NCBI GenBank assembly: GCA_903642215.1
Contig: CAHJWG010000001.1
Span: 930,001-994,000 of the forward strand
Reading direction: 5' to 3'
DNA length: 64,000 nt
DNA from: Sphingobacteriaceae bacterium
GTDB taxonomy: Bacteria; Bacteroidota; Bacteroidia; Sphingobacteriales; Sphingobacteriaceae
Shown here: positions 1-9,416 of the stretch, piece after piece
How positions within the stretch are numbered: the stretch's first letter is position 1
Layout: every line of letters starts with the position of its first letter
Translations under genes and position numbers: made by a program
The notes under the pieces: generated by a model
What the model saw: only the letters and a program-made list of their open reading frames with translations
Told to the model about the DNA's origin: nothing
Database searches by the model: none

Positions 1-453
1 TTTTTTTAAATGCTTATCAGGAAGCTGAGCAGGAACTTTTATTTTTTGCAACCAAATCGGCAATCTTTTTACTGGTTCAGTTAACAATAAAAGCGCAAGC
101 GGTGCGCCAAAATTTCCGGCTCTTTCAATCAATTCAGCAAATGGTTCGCCGGAAAGCGGGCGCAATGTTGCAGTAAATAATCCCCAGATTACTAACCATA
201 ATATAACAATTCGCAAAGGATATATCAGGATAATCAATCCTGCCAAAATATCAAGGATACCAATTACGGGCATCAGTTGATAAGCCGTATCTTTTCCTAT
301 CCCAAAAACAGCAAAATAATTACACCAAATAGGTTTGGTGATGATGCCAAAAGCGCCATGCCCGATAAAACACATCACGGCGGCAAAACGAAGCGTATAA
401 TATATTTTTTGTTCTTTGGTAACTATTTTTATCCGATAAAAGAAGCATTTCAT
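1..453 (-). CDS. Multi-pass inner-membrane protein, unknown function (3' end outside window)
   Basis: An open frame runs on the minus strand from an ATG at 451-453 to the left edge without a stop, giving 151 residues. I read it directly by reverse translation. It starts MKCFFYRIKIVTKEQ and holds several hydrophobic segments, a HGAFGI motif near residue 33 and a PVIGILDILAG motif near residue 60. The pattern looks like a small four- or five-helix membrane protein, perhaps DoxX-like, but I do not recognise the family. Its ATG overlaps the TGA of the upstream kinase gene by one base (TGATG), so the two are probably translationally coupled. Codons 2 to 6 are formed by a copy of the dispersed 13-bp word described in the findings. 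Confidence 0.7.
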   Translation of the reverse strand, partial: MKCFFYRIKIVTKEQKIYYTLRFAAVMCFIGHGAFGIITKPIWCNYFAVFGIGKDTAYQLMPVIGILDILAGLIILIYPLRIVILWLVIWGLFTATLRPLSGEPFAELIERAGNFGAPLALLLLTEPVKRLPIWLQKIKVPAQLPDKHLKK

Positions 454-1088
454 CAAACCAAAACCTTTTCCCTAATCTCCTCCGAAATCTCCCTCGTTAC
501 CTTAATAATATCTTCGGCAATCTGCGTATTATTTACCACAATTTTATGGCATTCCGGTTTATAGGGCAGTAAAAATTCTTTGTAAGCAGGCATAACATGA
601 TTGTTCCATTTGTAGTTTACATCATCTGCCGAGTAGCCACGCTCTAATAAATCCCGCTTTAAACGGCGGTTTAAGGCCACTTCTTCTTCGGTATCGATAA
701 AAATTTTCATATCCAGCATTTCGGTAATTTGTTTAAAATACAGGATAAACAAACCTTCAATAATGATGATCGGTGCCGGTTTAATTTTCAGCATTTTTGG
801 TATAGCCGCCGCGTTGTTAAATGTATATTCCTTTTTGTAAACCGTTTGCCAATTTAACAGCTTTTTTGCATCTGCAATAAATTCGGATTCATCAATTGTA
901 GCCGGCATATCGAAGTTGTATAGCTTATTTTCTTCGGCCGTCATCCCGTCGGCTACCGGGATGTAATAATCATCCTGCGAAATCAAACTGATCTCATCCG
1001 CAGAAAAATGCTCTAAAAAACAGTTCAAAAAAAAAGTTTTCCCGGAACCGCTTCCGCCTGCAATACCAATAAAATAAGGCTTGTTCAT
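453..1088 (-). CDS. Uridine kinase-like P-loop kinase
   Basis: A 211-residue cytoplasmic kinase of the uridine kinase/phosphoribulokinase superfamily, which uses ATP (or GTP) to phosphorylate uridine and cytidine in pyrimidine salvage. The Walker A loop GGSGSGKT is at residues 11-18, the DDYY motif that contacts the nucleoside and Mg is at 39-42, and an IIIIEGLF strand near 110 is the Walker B-like core. A lid segment with several Arg residues (RRLKRDLLERG) lies near 141. The length matches bacterial Udk. The start ATG overlaps the TAA of the upstream LysM gene by one base (TAATG). Substrate cannot be fixed from sequence; other members of the superfamily use pantothenate or ribulose phosphate. 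Confidence 0.85.
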   Translation of the reverse strand: MNKPYFIGIAGGSGSGKTFFLNCFLEHFSADEISLISQDDYYIPVADGMTAEENKLYNFDMPATIDESEFIADAKKLLNWQTVYKKEYTFNNAAAIPKMLKIKPAPIIIIEGLFILYFKQITEMLDMKIFIDTEEEVALNRRLKRDLLERGYSADDVNYKWNNHVMPAYKEFLLPYKPECHKIVVNNTQIAEDIIKVTREISEEIREKVLV

Positions 1089-2053
1089 TATGGATTCGGG
1101 CTGCCGTAACTTAAACTTACATAAAAGCGTTTGTCAATTGCACCTAAAGATTCTGCAACATCTTTTGTCATCACCACAATTGCATCCTTGTTAGTTTCGT
1201 TCTCAGTGAAACTGCCTACCACTTTAGCAAAAGTAGTGCGGTTAGTATTCGGATTGGTAATTTTGATGATCGTGCCAACCGGTGCCGTGCGGTGCAGTAC
1301 ATACTTCTTTTTAGGGTCTAAATTAGGGTCGCTAATCCAAACAGCAGTTCCTTTTTCGTTTTTTTCGGTTAAACCGTAACGGTTATTCGGTAAACGGCGG
1401 CTTCCGGCAGAACTGTCAGTTTCGGTTATAACACGTGTAGAATCTCTTTTTAAAGCCCGGTCTTTAGGGGCAGTCACCACCGTTTCTACAGGTGCGGCAG
1501 CAATTGCCGGAGCGGGAGCAGGTTGCGGCTGATCGCGTTTAATTTGCAGTAACTGGCCTGCATTTAACTGATTACTTTTTAAATTATTCCAGCTGATAAT
1601 GTCATCAACCTTAACCTGAAAACGCCTGGAAATTGCATATAACGTTTCGCCGGCAGAAACCTTGTACTGCGTATATTCCGGGTTGCTGTTAGTATTTGCC
1701 GGCGCGGCAGAATTGTTGGTTTGGGTTGCAGCCGGTTTTGTATTAGGTTGACCGGAAGGCGATGCTGTTTTTACCGATGCAAAACCGGTAGTAAACGGCC
1801 GGTCTGTCGGGACTTTGATAATGGCGCCAATCTGCATTTTTGCATTATTGTTATAATCCATTACCTCTTTCGGTTTAACATTATAACGCCTGGCAATCGA
1901 GTAATAATTATCTTTCGGATCTAATTTATGCAGGATAATCATCTTGCCGTTCTGGTTTTCAACACCAACAGAATCAGCTAAAGGCGAAGCAAAAAGTGAA
2001 TCGGTCAGGCTCAAAAAAAACAGCACACCAGCTAAATATTTTATTTTTATCAT
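1088..2053 (-). CDS. Exported LysM-repeat protein with RlpA-like C-terminal region
   Basis: A 321-residue protein with an N-terminal signal peptide (cleavage near SLFAS, residues 19-23). Two LysM peptidoglycan-binding domains are visible, at roughly 38-82 and 128-173; the second carries the typical YKVSAGETLYAISRRF start. A Pro/Ala-rich linker follows, then a conserved region from about 240 to the end (KKYVLHRTAPVGTIIKI, then TFAKVVG) that resembles the double-psi barrel of RlpA-type proteins. It probably acts in the periplasm on or near the cell wall. It sits in a tight minus-strand operon: 14 bases after the DUF4905-like gene, and overlapping the kinase gene downstream. Enzyme activity is not evident. 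Confidence 0.8.
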   Translation of the reverse strand: MIKIKYLAGVLFFLSLTDSLFASPLADSVGVENQNGKMIILHKLDPKDNYYSIARRYNVKPKEVMDYNNNAKMQIGAIIKVPTDRPFTTGFASVKTASPSGQPNTKPAATQTNNSAAPANTNSNPEYTQYKVSAGETLYAISRRFQVKVDDIISWNNLKSNQLNAGQLLQIKRDQPQPAPAPAIAAAPVETVVTAPKDRALKRDSTRVITETDSSAGSRRLPNNRYGLTEKNEKGTAVWISDPNLDPKKKYVLHRTAPVGTIIKITNPNTNRTTFAKVVGSFTENETNKDAIVVMTKDVAESLGAIDKRFYVSLSYGSPNP

Positions 2054-2067
2054 TTTTTATTCCTGTA

Positions 2068-2811
2068 TTATAGGTTTAAAACTTTAAGATTAAATTTATT
2101 TTTTATGTAAACCAAATGTTTTTTAATTAATACAAACGCTTCCGGCTGTAGCTTTTGTATGTTTTCATTCAATAAATCATGATAGATCATTTTATCATTT
2201 TCGATTATGAAAAGATGCTGCGCCAAAGCACCGTTATTTTGCGTGTGCAAAGATATAATTAAGTACGAATTGTAGTTTAAACAGCTTATTTCGCCGGTTA
2301 TTTCGCCGGCAATTAAACCGGTTAAATTTTGTGGCAGTAAACGAAGTATCTGCGGATATTTAATTTCCTGCGGATCATCCTGATTTTGGCTGCTCGTTTT
2401 TGGATTTCCGCTTTGATAATCAAGCAGAATAGTTCTTTTGGATTGAAAGCGTTGATCGGCAGCCAGTAATCCATCTACAGTAAACGCTTCCAACGCAAAA
2501 TTATAATCGGCCCAAAGCTGTTTTCCGGTCAATCCGTCCAACGCAATAATTGCTTTATGCTCCGGGCTTTGATCAGATTTATATCCGTGTAAAAACAGTA
2601 CGCCTTGCCGGCCGCCTTCCAAACCGGTCAGCCATTTTTCTTCCGGCAGCAATTCTTCAAAATAAACCTTTCCGTTTTCAAGTCCGAAAGAAGAAAAACC
2701 AACAGTTCGGTTTTCACTGTTTCTGGTTTCTGCATAAAGTAATCCGGCAACGGTATCGCTTTCTAATTTCCAAATCAAGCCGGAAAACGTATGATCGATA
2801 AGAGGAACCAT
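2068..2811 (-). CDS. DUF4905-like protein
   Basis: A 247-residue protein without a signal peptide or membrane segment. It has repeated beta-strand stretches with Trp and Gly (SGLIWKLES at about 10-18, GLTGKQLWADYNF near 93-105), reminiscent of a PQQ-like beta-propeller fragment, and matches my memory of the Bacteroidota-only family DUF4905. No function is known for that family. It is the first gene of the minus-strand operon leading into the LysM protein and the kinase, and it is divergent from dps, with about 95 bases between the two starts. Confidence 0.6.
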   Translation of the reverse strand: MVPLIDHTFSGLIWKLESDTVAGLLYAETRNSENRTVGFSSFGLENGKVYFEELLPEEKWLTGLEGGRQGVLFLHGYKSDQSPEHKAIIALDGLTGKQLWADYNFALEAFTVDGLLAADQRFQSKRTILLDYQSGNPKTSSQNQDDPQEIKYPQILRLLPQNLTGLIAGEITGEISCLNYNSYLIISLHTQNNGALAQHLFIIENDKMIYHDLLNENIQKLQPEAFVLIKKHLVYIKNKFNLKVLNL

Positions 2812-2906
2812 ATTGCGGTTAAAAATTTAAGCGGCCTGCAAAGTTCGGGTTAATATCATTCAAAACAATACATAGTTTAGCTGTGTTATGGATAAAAAAT
2901 TAAACT

Positions 2907-3386
2907 ATGGAAGCTGAAGCAATAAGCCTGGAAGAAAAAAAAGTAAGACCGGTTGTTGATCATGTAAATGATTTACTGGCCAATTATCATATTCATTATC
3001 AAAAAATAAGAGGCTGCCATTGGAATGTTAAAGGCCGCCAGTTTTTTACTTTACACGTAAAGTTTGAGGAATTATACACGGTTGCATTAACCACAATCGA
3101 CGAGTTAGCCGAGCGTATTTTAACGTTGGGAAAACCACCGTTCAGCACTTTTAATGATTATATTACAACTGCCCGTATTAAAGAAGTACAAACCATCGGT
3201 ATGAACGACAATGATATGGTGAAAGCGTTGGTTGATGATATGGCAATTTTAATCGAATTAGAACGCGAAATTTTAGATGTAACAGCTGAGGCTGAAGATG
3301 ACGGAACCAATGACATGGTAAACGGCTTTATGCAATACCTGGAAAAAAATACCTGGATGTTACGTTCATTTTTAAATCAGGATTAA
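2907..3386 (+). CDS. dps: Dps-family ferritin-like DNA-protection protein
   Basis: A 159-residue ferritin-like protein. Dps forms a dodecamer that oxidises and stores iron using hydrogen peroxide and so protects DNA. The intersubunit ferroxidase ligands are visible: the HWN motif near residue 39, the H..FEELY motif near 50-57, and the following D.(L)AER motif near 65-69. Length and motif spacing fit the family. Upstream at 2873-2880 is TAGTTTAG, one base away from the Bacteroidota -7 consensus TAnnTTTG. The gene is monocistronic and ends in a strong bidirectional terminator shared with the convergent ubiD gene. Confidence 0.9.
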   Translation: MEAEAISLEEKKVRPVVDHVNDLLANYHIHYQKIRGCHWNVKGRQFFTLHVKFEELYTVALTTIDELAERILTLGKPPFSTFNDYITTARIKEVQTIGMNDNDMVKALVDDMAILIELEREILDVTAEAEDDGTNDMVNGFMQYLEKNTWMLRSFLNQD

Positions 3387-3463
3387 GATTGGGAGCGGGG
3401 ATTTAAGAGTGAGGAGCGGTTCGGATGGATGGAACCTGATACTTTAAATTTCTAACCTGTATA

Positions 3464-3476
3464 ATACTTCTTTTAT
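3464..3476 (+). repeat. Dispersed 13-bp word, exact copy
   Basis: ATACTTCTTTTAT lies between dps and its terminator and is followed 5 bases later by TAAAAAA. See the finding on the dispersed word. Confidence 0.75.
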
Positions 3477-3482
3477 CAACTA

Positions 3483-3514
3483 AAAAACCTCGCCTTTTTA
3501 TAGACGAGGTTTTT
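3483..3514. terminator. Bidirectional intrinsic terminator between dps and ubiD
   Basis: The arms AAAAACCTCG (3483-3492) and CGAGGTTTTT (3505-3514) pair perfectly around a 12-base loop, with A- and T-tracts on either side. It can stop both the plus-strand dps transcript and the minus-strand ubiD transcript. Confidence 0.85.
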
Positions 3515-3553
3515 TGGTTTTTATGATTTTACCTCTTACCCCGTACCTCATAC

Positions 3554-5464
3554 CTATTCCTCAATTACCGCCCCGCCTTTATATAATTGTTTTTGATATT
3601 TTAATGAAGGTGATTTGATAAATTCACCTAAACCTAAACGCGGCCACATTTCGTCAATTTTCTCGATTACTTCTGTTGTATTGGCCAGAATATTTGGCCA
3701 GTCGCGCTCAAAACCATCCAGTTCTTTCGTTTTCCGGGTTCCATCAAAACCAATATGTGATGAGGTTTGATTATTTTTTGCTTTGATTACAAAAGCATCG
3801 CGTTTTGGGTCGATGTTATTAGAAAAACGCCAAACGGCATCTCCGGTATCGGAAATATCGATGGTGTGATCGAGGTAAATAATCACTTTAACTTCATCCA
3901 GTAAACCTTGTTTAAACAGATCGCGATTAAGGGTTTCAATCTGTTCCGGTTCTATTTTTTCTACAGAAATAAAAATCAGCGAAATACCTAAAGCAAGCAG
4001 CGAATCGTTGATATCTGCAATCGCCGAGTTTTGAACTTTTATCGCTTCTTTATTTAGAGATGATACTGTTTTTATAGATACTTTTTCATTATTCGTTCTC
4101 AGTTCTTCGGGAAGTTTTTGTGTGGCATCGATTCCCATTTTTCCACCAAAAGAAGCTTTTGAACAAGAGTGATCTAACACATCCATAGGTCCGGAAGTAA
4201 AGATGAAATCCTGCTGCGGATCAACATTTTCCGAAACGTAATGTGCAACCTCCGCGTTATCATGGATATTTACATTTCCATCCACAATGACAATCATTTT
4301 GGTAAACATCATTTGTCCGGCTCCCCAAAGCGAATTCATTACTTTCATGGCTTGTCCGGGATAATCTTTTTTAATTTTTACGATTGCCAGGTTGTGGAAT
4401 ACGCCTTCCATCGGCAAAACCATATCTACAATTTCCGGTACCATCGTCATTTTTATCGGGGCGAGGAAAATACGTTCGGTTGCTTTACCAATCCAAGCAT
4501 CTTCCTGTGGCGGAATACCCACAATTGTGGCCGGAAAAACAGCATTTTTTCGGTGCGTTATCGCCGTGATATGAAAACGAGGATACCAGTCTGCCAGCGA
4601 ATAATAACCGGTATGATCGCCAAACGGGCCTTCCCAAATGTAATCTTCCTCCGGATCAACGTAACCTTCAATAATAAAATCAGCATCCGCCGGAACCTGA
4701 ACATCCTGTGTTAAACATTGAACCAGTTCTACCTTTTTCTTCCGCAGAAAACCGGCCAGCATATATTCGTCAATCCCATCCGGAAGCGGAGCTGTTGCGG
4801 CGTAAGTATAAACCGGATCGCCGCCCAAAGCAACCGCAACCGGCATTTTTTGTCCCAGTTTTTTATACTCCTGAAAATGCCTTGCAGAAACTTTATGTTT
4901 ATGCCAGTGCATTCCGGTAAGTTTTGGTTCGAAAACCTGCATCCGGTACATGCCCACATTCCGGATTCCGGTTAACGGATCTTTAGTATGGATAACCGGC
5001 AAAGTAATAAACGGGCCGCCATCTTCCGGCCAGCAGGTTAAAACAGGCAATTTGGTTATATCCGGATTTTGCATAACAACTTCCTGGCACTCGCCTTTAC
5101 CGGAAACAGTTTTTGGCATCCAGGAGGAAATTTGCCCTAATTTCGGCAGCATTTTTAGCTTATCTAAAATGCTATCTTTCGGGCCGGTCAATGTTTTAAA
5201 CAAACCTTCAATCTCTTTAGAAATGTCATCCATCGATTCTACGCCCAAAGCCATACACATGCGCTTGTAATTTCCCATGGAGTTGATTAAAACCGGGAAA
5301 TCATAACCTGTATTTTCAAAAAGCAAAGCCGGACCATATTGCTTGGAAATGCGGTCTGTAATTTCGGTAATCTCCAGTTTCGGATCAACTTTTTCTTTAA
5401 TCCGAACTAATTCACCCGCTTTTTCAAGGGTATCTATAAAGTGCTGCAAGTTTTTGTAAGCCAT
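3554..5464 (-). CDS. UbiD-family prenylated-FMN decarboxylase
   Basis: A 636-residue cytoplasmic enzyme of the UbiD family, which uses prenylated FMN to decarboxylate aromatic or unsaturated acids. The hallmark EGPFGDHTGYYS stretch near residue 280 contains catalytic acid residues, and an upstream GMYRMQVFEPKLTGMHWHKH segment near 170-190 fits the cofactor-binding region. In Bacteroidota, long UbiD proteins of this size are usually annotated as a menaquinone-biosynthesis decarboxylase. I infer that role but cannot prove it from sequence. No UbiX-type prenyltransferase lies nearby. A variant of the dispersed word (ATACTGTTTTTAT, 4063-4075) lies within it. Confidence 0.85.
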   Translation of the reverse strand: MAYKNLQHFIDTLEKAGELVRIKEKVDPKLEITEITDRISKQYGPALLFENTGYDFPVLINSMGNYKRMCMALGVESMDDISKEIEGLFKTLTGPKDSILDKLKMLPKLGQISSWMPKTVSGKGECQEVVMQNPDITKLPVLTCWPEDGGPFITLPVIHTKDPLTGIRNVGMYRMQVFEPKLTGMHWHKHKVSARHFQEYKKLGQKMPVAVALGGDPVYTYAATAPLPDGIDEYMLAGFLRKKKVELVQCLTQDVQVPADADFIIEGYVDPEEDYIWEGPFGDHTGYYSLADWYPRFHITAITHRKNAVFPATIVGIPPQEDAWIGKATERIFLAPIKMTMVPEIVDMVLPMEGVFHNLAIVKIKKDYPGQAMKVMNSLWGAGQMMFTKMIVIVDGNVNIHDNAEVAHYVSENVDPQQDFIFTSGPMDVLDHSCSKASFGGKMGIDATQKLPEELRTNNEKVSIKTVSSLNKEAIKVQNSAIADINDSLLALGISLIFISVEKIEPEQIETLNRDLFKQGLLDEVKVIIYLDHTIDISDTGDAVWRFSNNIDPKRDAFVIKAKNNQTSSHIGFDGTRKTKELDGFERDWPNILANTTEVIEKIDEMWPRLGLGEFIKSPSLKYQKQLYKGGAVIEE

Positions 5465-5500
5465 AATTTTTACGTTTTGCTAAGGTCTTGTTAATTACTG

Positions 5501-5513
5501 ATACTTCTTTTAC
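5501..5513 (+). repeat. Dispersed 13-bp word, exact copy
   Basis: ATACTTCTTTTAC, upstream of ubiD and directly before the terminator of the next minus-strand gene; ATAAAAA follows after 4 bases. Confidence 0.75.
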
Positions 5514-5522
5514 CGCATAAAA

Positions 5523-5549
5523 AAAGCCGCTGTTTTTGACAGCGGCTTT
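5523..5549 (-). terminator. Intrinsic terminator of the FadL-like outer-membrane gene
   Basis: Arms AAAGCCGCTGT (5523-5533) and ACAGCGGCTTT (5539-5549) form an 11-bp stem with a 5-base loop. It lies 25 bases past the stop of the minus-strand gene that ends at 5574. Confidence 0.85.
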
Positions 5550-5573
5550 ACATTAAAAAAGAATTTGTATGGT

Positions 5574-7073
5574 TTAAAAACGCAAACCCAAAGTTAAAAA
5601 AACATTATTATAAGTGTTCTTTAAATTTGCAGCCGGGCTTGCTTCATTAATAATGGTTGGATCAAACTCGTAAGGATAAACCGTAGTATTGTGTGTAATA
5701 TATTGGTAAGTTGCATCAATATAATACTTGCCAAAACGGTAACCGATACCTGCACTGCTGGTTTTTACCGGGCCACCAATACCAATTTGCGGGTTTCCCT
5801 GATAATTAAACCCACCTCTTAAAAAGAAATCATTCAGTTTAGCTTCTGCACCGATGCGTGCATTTACAGTTGATTTATAAAGGGTTGATAAGTTAAAATT
5901 ATCCTGATCTTTGCCATCATAGTTTCCTCCTAAGTGCATACCCTTATAATCTACATATTCTACATCACCGGAAATAAAGCCATATTTACCCACAAAAACA
6001 GCTACACCGGCACTTGCTTTTAATGGCGTACGCAAGTTATAAGTAGTAGTATAAGGCTGATCGTTACCGTTTGAATAAGCGGGTGGATCTTTAACGTATG
6101 ATGTTTGCAATGCTTCTACATAACTATCATCTACAGTCATCCAGGTTGGGCTGGTAAAAGAAGCACCTATACGTACAGCTTCAACAGGTTTGTAAATAAA
6201 ACCAACTTTTGCATTAAACCCAGTACCAATAGTAGCTTGATTTTGATAAAACTGAGAAGCAAAACCGGTAGAAGTGTTTACATTATTAATCGGTATAAGC
6301 GCAGTGCCGCTTTCATCAAAAGTTCTGGTAGAATTATATCTTAAATCGGTAATACCAATACCAAAACCAAGATATAGTTTGTTGCTGTAATTTGCTCCGG
6401 CAGATAAACTGATTTCTGATTGCCCGCCGGTTGTAATTGTATTATTAGCTTGTGGGTTGTTTGCTGATGTTACATTATTTTGAAATCCACCGGAAGAGTT
6501 GCCTATTAATTTTTGCTGATTAGCCCAATCTTGTAATGTTCCGGAAGCACTATTACCATAGGTTTGATATTCTCTTAGGTCTTCCTGTAGATAGTAATTT
6601 GAAATAGAACCGTTGGGGTTTGTTCCCGAATAATGTTCATTTCTATAAAAATTATTATTACGGTTATAAGAAGCACCTAAGTTAAAACTCAACCAACCTT
6701 TAGTTTTATCTCTACCGCGGGGTGTACTTAAACGATTGTAAAAAACAACAGATGCATTATTTAAATTTAAATGATTATTTCCGCTGTAATTACCGGTTCC
6801 AAAATAACTTGATTTAACCTGTGAATTATTGAATTCCGGTGTAATACTCAATTCTGATCTGGTAAAAAAACCAAGTCCGGCCGGATTTCCGCTAACCGAG
6901 CTTAAATCGCCGCCTACTGCCGTAGTAGCACCACCAATTGCTTTGATACGGGAAGTGGCACCGGTTTGTGTTTGTGAGAACCGGAACGCATCAGTACTAA
7001 AAACTGATTGCGCATAAGAAACCTGAGAGGCCGCTACTATAGCGACCCCTGTTAAGGCATATTTTAAATTCAT
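5574..7073 (-). CDS. FadL/OmpP1-like outer-membrane beta-barrel protein
   Basis: A 499-residue protein with a signal peptide ending near VSYAQ (residues 18-22) and a C-terminal Phe, as usual for proteins inserted by the Bam complex. The mature N-terminus carries the conserved IKAIGGATTAVGGDLSSVSG stretch (about 44-63) and then GNPAGLGFF, which is characteristic of Bacteroidota members of the FadL/OmpP1 hydrophobic-substrate transporter superfamily. The rest is alternating strands rich in Tyr, Asn and Gly. The substrate is unknown. It lies 26 bases downstream of the lipoprotein gene on the same strand and may share its transcript. Confidence 0.75.
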   Translation of the reverse strand: MNLKYALTGVAIVAASQVSYAQSVFSTDAFRFSQTQTGATSRIKAIGGATTAVGGDLSSVSGNPAGLGFFTRSELSITPEFNNSQVKSSYFGTGNYSGNNHLNLNNASVVFYNRLSTPRGRDKTKGWLSFNLGASYNRNNNFYRNEHYSGTNPNGSISNYYLQEDLREYQTYGNSASGTLQDWANQQKLIGNSSGGFQNNVTSANNPQANNTITTGGQSEISLSAGANYSNKLYLGFGIGITDLRYNSTRTFDESGTALIPINNVNTSTGFASQFYQNQATIGTGFNAKVGFIYKPVEAVRIGASFTSPTWMTVDDSYVEALQTSYVKDPPAYSNGNDQPYTTTYNLRTPLKASAGVAVFVGKYGFISGDVEYVDYKGMHLGGNYDGKDQDNFNLSTLYKSTVNARIGAEAKLNDFFLRGGFNYQGNPQIGIGGPVKTSSAGIGYRFGKYYIDATYQYITHNTTVYPYEFDPTIINEASPAANLKNTYNNVFLTLGLRF

Positions 7074-7099
7074 ATTAATTTATAAGAGAGAAGAAAATT

Positions 7100-7834
7100 T
7101 TATCCTCGTCCCGGACGGCCACTGCTAACGCGTCCGCCACCACCACCACTAAAACCACCACCTATAGAAGAAGGTGCATTATAGGTTGGAAAAGAACGTT
7201 GTATTTGCTGAGGAGCAGCTTGCTGAGTTCTGGCAGGTTGAGAATATGTTCTGTTAATATTTGGGTTATAAGCACCGCCGTTAACACTTGTTCTTTGTAT
7301 AGGAGTATAACCTCTTCCGTTAGCAAAACTTCCGGTTCTTGTCATACCACCATAAGTAGCATTAGGGTTTCCTGTTCCTCTTGATGGACGTCCGTTAGTT
7401 GTTGTAGCAACGCCGTAAGCAGAATACAAACCTCCGTAGCCATAACCACCGTAACCATATCCTGTTCCGTAGTAAGAATAAGGTGAGTAAAGGGAGTATG
7501 GCGAATAAACAGAATACGGGGAATACAAGGAACCTAAGCCATAACCCAATCCCAAGCCTAAACCGGCACCATAGTAAGAGTTGTAAAAACCGTCGTAAGC
7601 AAACGGCGAATAACTGCCGAAACGATTAATACGTGATGCGTAATTATCATAATAACCATCGTTACCATAATTACGGTTGTTGCTGGCATATTCTACAGCA
7701 TCTCCTGCTTTTGCTTTAGAATAATAAACATCATCGTTAAAATCTTTCTGTTGTGCAACATATTTGGTACTTGTGCAAGCTCCCAACACTACTGCGCTCA
7801 TCATCACAATACTTTTTAAAATATTCGTTTTCAT
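7100..7834 (-). CDS. Tyr/Ser/Gly-rich lipoprotein
   Basis: A 244-residue lipoprotein: the lipobox VLGAC puts the acylated Cys at residue 20. The middle holds a short tandem repeat of the type YSPYS-V/L (about residues 103-121) flanked by LGLGLGYG and YGTGYGYGGYGYGG, and the C-terminus is Gly-rich (GGGFSGGGGG). The composition is low-complexity and predicts little ordered structure. Many Bacteroidota carry proteins of this look; no function is established. It is divergent from proS. Confidence 0.75.
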   Translation of the reverse strand: MKTNILKSIVMMSAVVLGACTSTKYVAQQKDFNDDVYYSKAKAGDAVEYASNNRNYGNDGYYDNYASRINRFGSYSPFAYDGFYNSYYGAGLGLGLGYGLGSLYSPYSVYSPYSLYSPYSYYGTGYGYGGYGYGGLYSAYGVATTTNGRPSRGTGNPNATYGGMTRTGSFANGRGYTPIQRTSVNGGAYNPNINRTYSQPARTQQAAPQQIQRSFPTYNAPSSIGGGFSGGGGGRVSSGRPGRG

Positions 7835-7881
7835 TGTATCAGTTGTTAAAAGTGTAAAATTTTATAATAACTATAAATTTA

Positions 7882-7889
7882 TAAATTTG
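7882..7889 (+). promoter_or_regulatory. Candidate -7 promoter element of proS
   Basis: TAAATTTG matches the Bacteroidota -7 consensus TAnnTTTG exactly, 47 bases before the proS ATG. A TTTT rather than TTTG lies at the expected -33 position, so the match is partial. Confidence 0.45.
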
Positions 7890-7935
7890 GATTCAAAAAT
7901 AAGCAATTTTTTTATGTCAAAATTCATTCCATTTT

Positions 7936-9408
7936 ATGAGTAAGAGCATTATTAGTAAAGACGAAGATTATTCGCAATGGTTTAATGAATTAGTAATAAA
8001 ATCTGATTTAGCCGAACACTCTGCTGTACGCGGCTGTATGGTGATAAAACCTTACGGATATTCCATCTGGGAAAAGATGCAGGCCGCTCTGGATCAGATG
8101 TTTAAAGATACAGGCCACAGCAATGCTTATTTTCCTTTGTTCATCCCGAAATCTTTTTTTGCTAAAGAAGCCAGTCATGTTGAAGGTTTCGCCAAAGAAT
8201 GTGCAGTTGTAACGCATTATCGTCTTAAAAACGATGCAGACGGCAATATTGTTGTGGATGAAGATGCAAAACTGGAAGAAGAACTGATTGTTCGCCCAAC
8301 ATCGGAAACCATTATCTGGAATACTTATCGCGGCTGGATCCAATCGTACCGTGATTTGCCGCTGTTAATCAACCAATGGGCAAACGTAGTCCGCTGGGAA
8401 ATGCGTACGCGTTTATTTTTACGCACCACAGAATTTTTGTGGCAGGAAGGTCATACCGCCCACGCAACAGCTGAAGAAGCAATTGCAGAAACCGAGCAGA
8501 TGCTAAATATTTATGCTGATTTTGCCGAAAACTGGCTGGCGTTGCCCGTAATTAAAGGTAAAAAAACCGCTAACGAACGTTTTGCAGGTGCAATAGATAC
8601 GTATTGTATTGAAGCTTTGATGCAGGATGGGAAAGCATTGCAAGCCGGGACTTCGCACTTTTTAGGACAGAATTTTGCCAAAGCTTTTGATGTGAAATTT
8701 TCTGACAGGGAGAATAAACTGGATTACGTTTGGGCAACTTCCTGGGGCGTTTCTACGCGGATGATGGGCGCGCTGGTAATGGCACATTCTGATGATGCCG
8801 GATTGGTTTTACCGCCGAAATTAGCACCGATTCAAGTGGTTGTAGTGCCGATTTACAAACATCAGGAAGAGTTGGAAAACATTTCCGCATTTGTATCCGA
8901 ACTCAAAAAAAACCTGCATAAAAGAAGCATCCGTTTAAAATTTGATGACCGCGACACGCAACGCCCGGGTTTTAAATTTGCAGAATATGAACTGAAAGGT
9001 GTGCCTTTGCGCGTAGCCATTGGTAGCCGAGATATGAGCAACGGAACGGTAGAACTGGCTCGCCGTGATACCAAAACCAAAGAAACGGTGCCGCAGGAAG
9101 GTTTGGCAGAACGCATTGAAACTTTGCTGGAAGAAATCCAGCAGAATATCTACCAGAAAGCCTTAAAATTCCGTGATGAAAACATTACGAAAGTAGATAC
9201 TTACGATGAATTTAAACGTTTGCTGGACGAAAAACCAGGCTTCCTTTCTGCTCATTGGGATGGAACCAGCGAAACTGAACAACGCATTAAAGAAGAAACC
9301 AAAGCCACCATCCGCTGTATTCCCTTAGATAATCCGCTGGAAGACGGCGTTTGTATCCTCAGCGGAAAACCTTCTGTACAAAGGGTTTTATTTGCGCGGG
9401 CATATTAG
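7936..9408 (+). CDS. proS: Prolyl-tRNA synthetase (ProS type without insertion domain)
   Basis: A 490-residue class II aminoacyl-tRNA synthetase that charges tRNA-Pro. Class II motif 2 is the [20 protein letters not shown] region near 155-175, and motif 3 is in [19 protein letters not shown] near 275-293. It lacks the editing insertion domain seen in Escherichia coli ProS and has the C-terminal extension of the archaeal/eukaryotic-like type, which is common in Bacteroidota. The anticodon-binding domain begins near [11 protein letters not shown] at about 300. A copy of the dispersed word (8918-8930) encodes H-K-R-S-I in the frame. Identification is firm. Confidence 0.95.
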   Translation: MSKSIISKDEDYSQWFNELVIKSDLAEHSAVRGCMVIKPYGYSIWEKMQAALDQMFKDTGHSNAYFPLFIPKSFFAKEASHVEGFAKECAVVTHYRLKNDADGNIVVDEDAKLEEELIVRPTSETIIWNTYRGWIQSYRDLPLLINQWANVVRWEMRTRLFLRTTEFLWQEGHTAHATAEEAIAETEQMLNIYADFAENWLALPVIKGKKTANERFAGAIDTYCIEALMQDGKALQAGTSHFLGQNFAKAFDVKFSDRENKLDYVWATSWGVSTRMMGALVMAHSDDAGLVLPPKLAPIQVVVVPIYKHQEELENISAFVSELKKNLHKRSIRLKFDDRDTQRPGFKFAEYELKGVPLRVAIGSRDMSNGTVELARRDTKTKETVPQEGLAERIETLLEEIQQNIYQKALKFRDENITKVDTYDEFKRLLDEKPGFLSAHWDGTSETEQRIKEETKATIRCIPLDNPLEDGVCILSGKPSVQRVLFARAY

Positions 9409-9416
9409 TGGAGTGG

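Noticed and set aside
277-564. 95-residue plus-strand open frame at the left end
   Set aside because: It lies opposite the uridine kinase-like gene and the membrane gene, both with clear protein character; the frame is their shadow.
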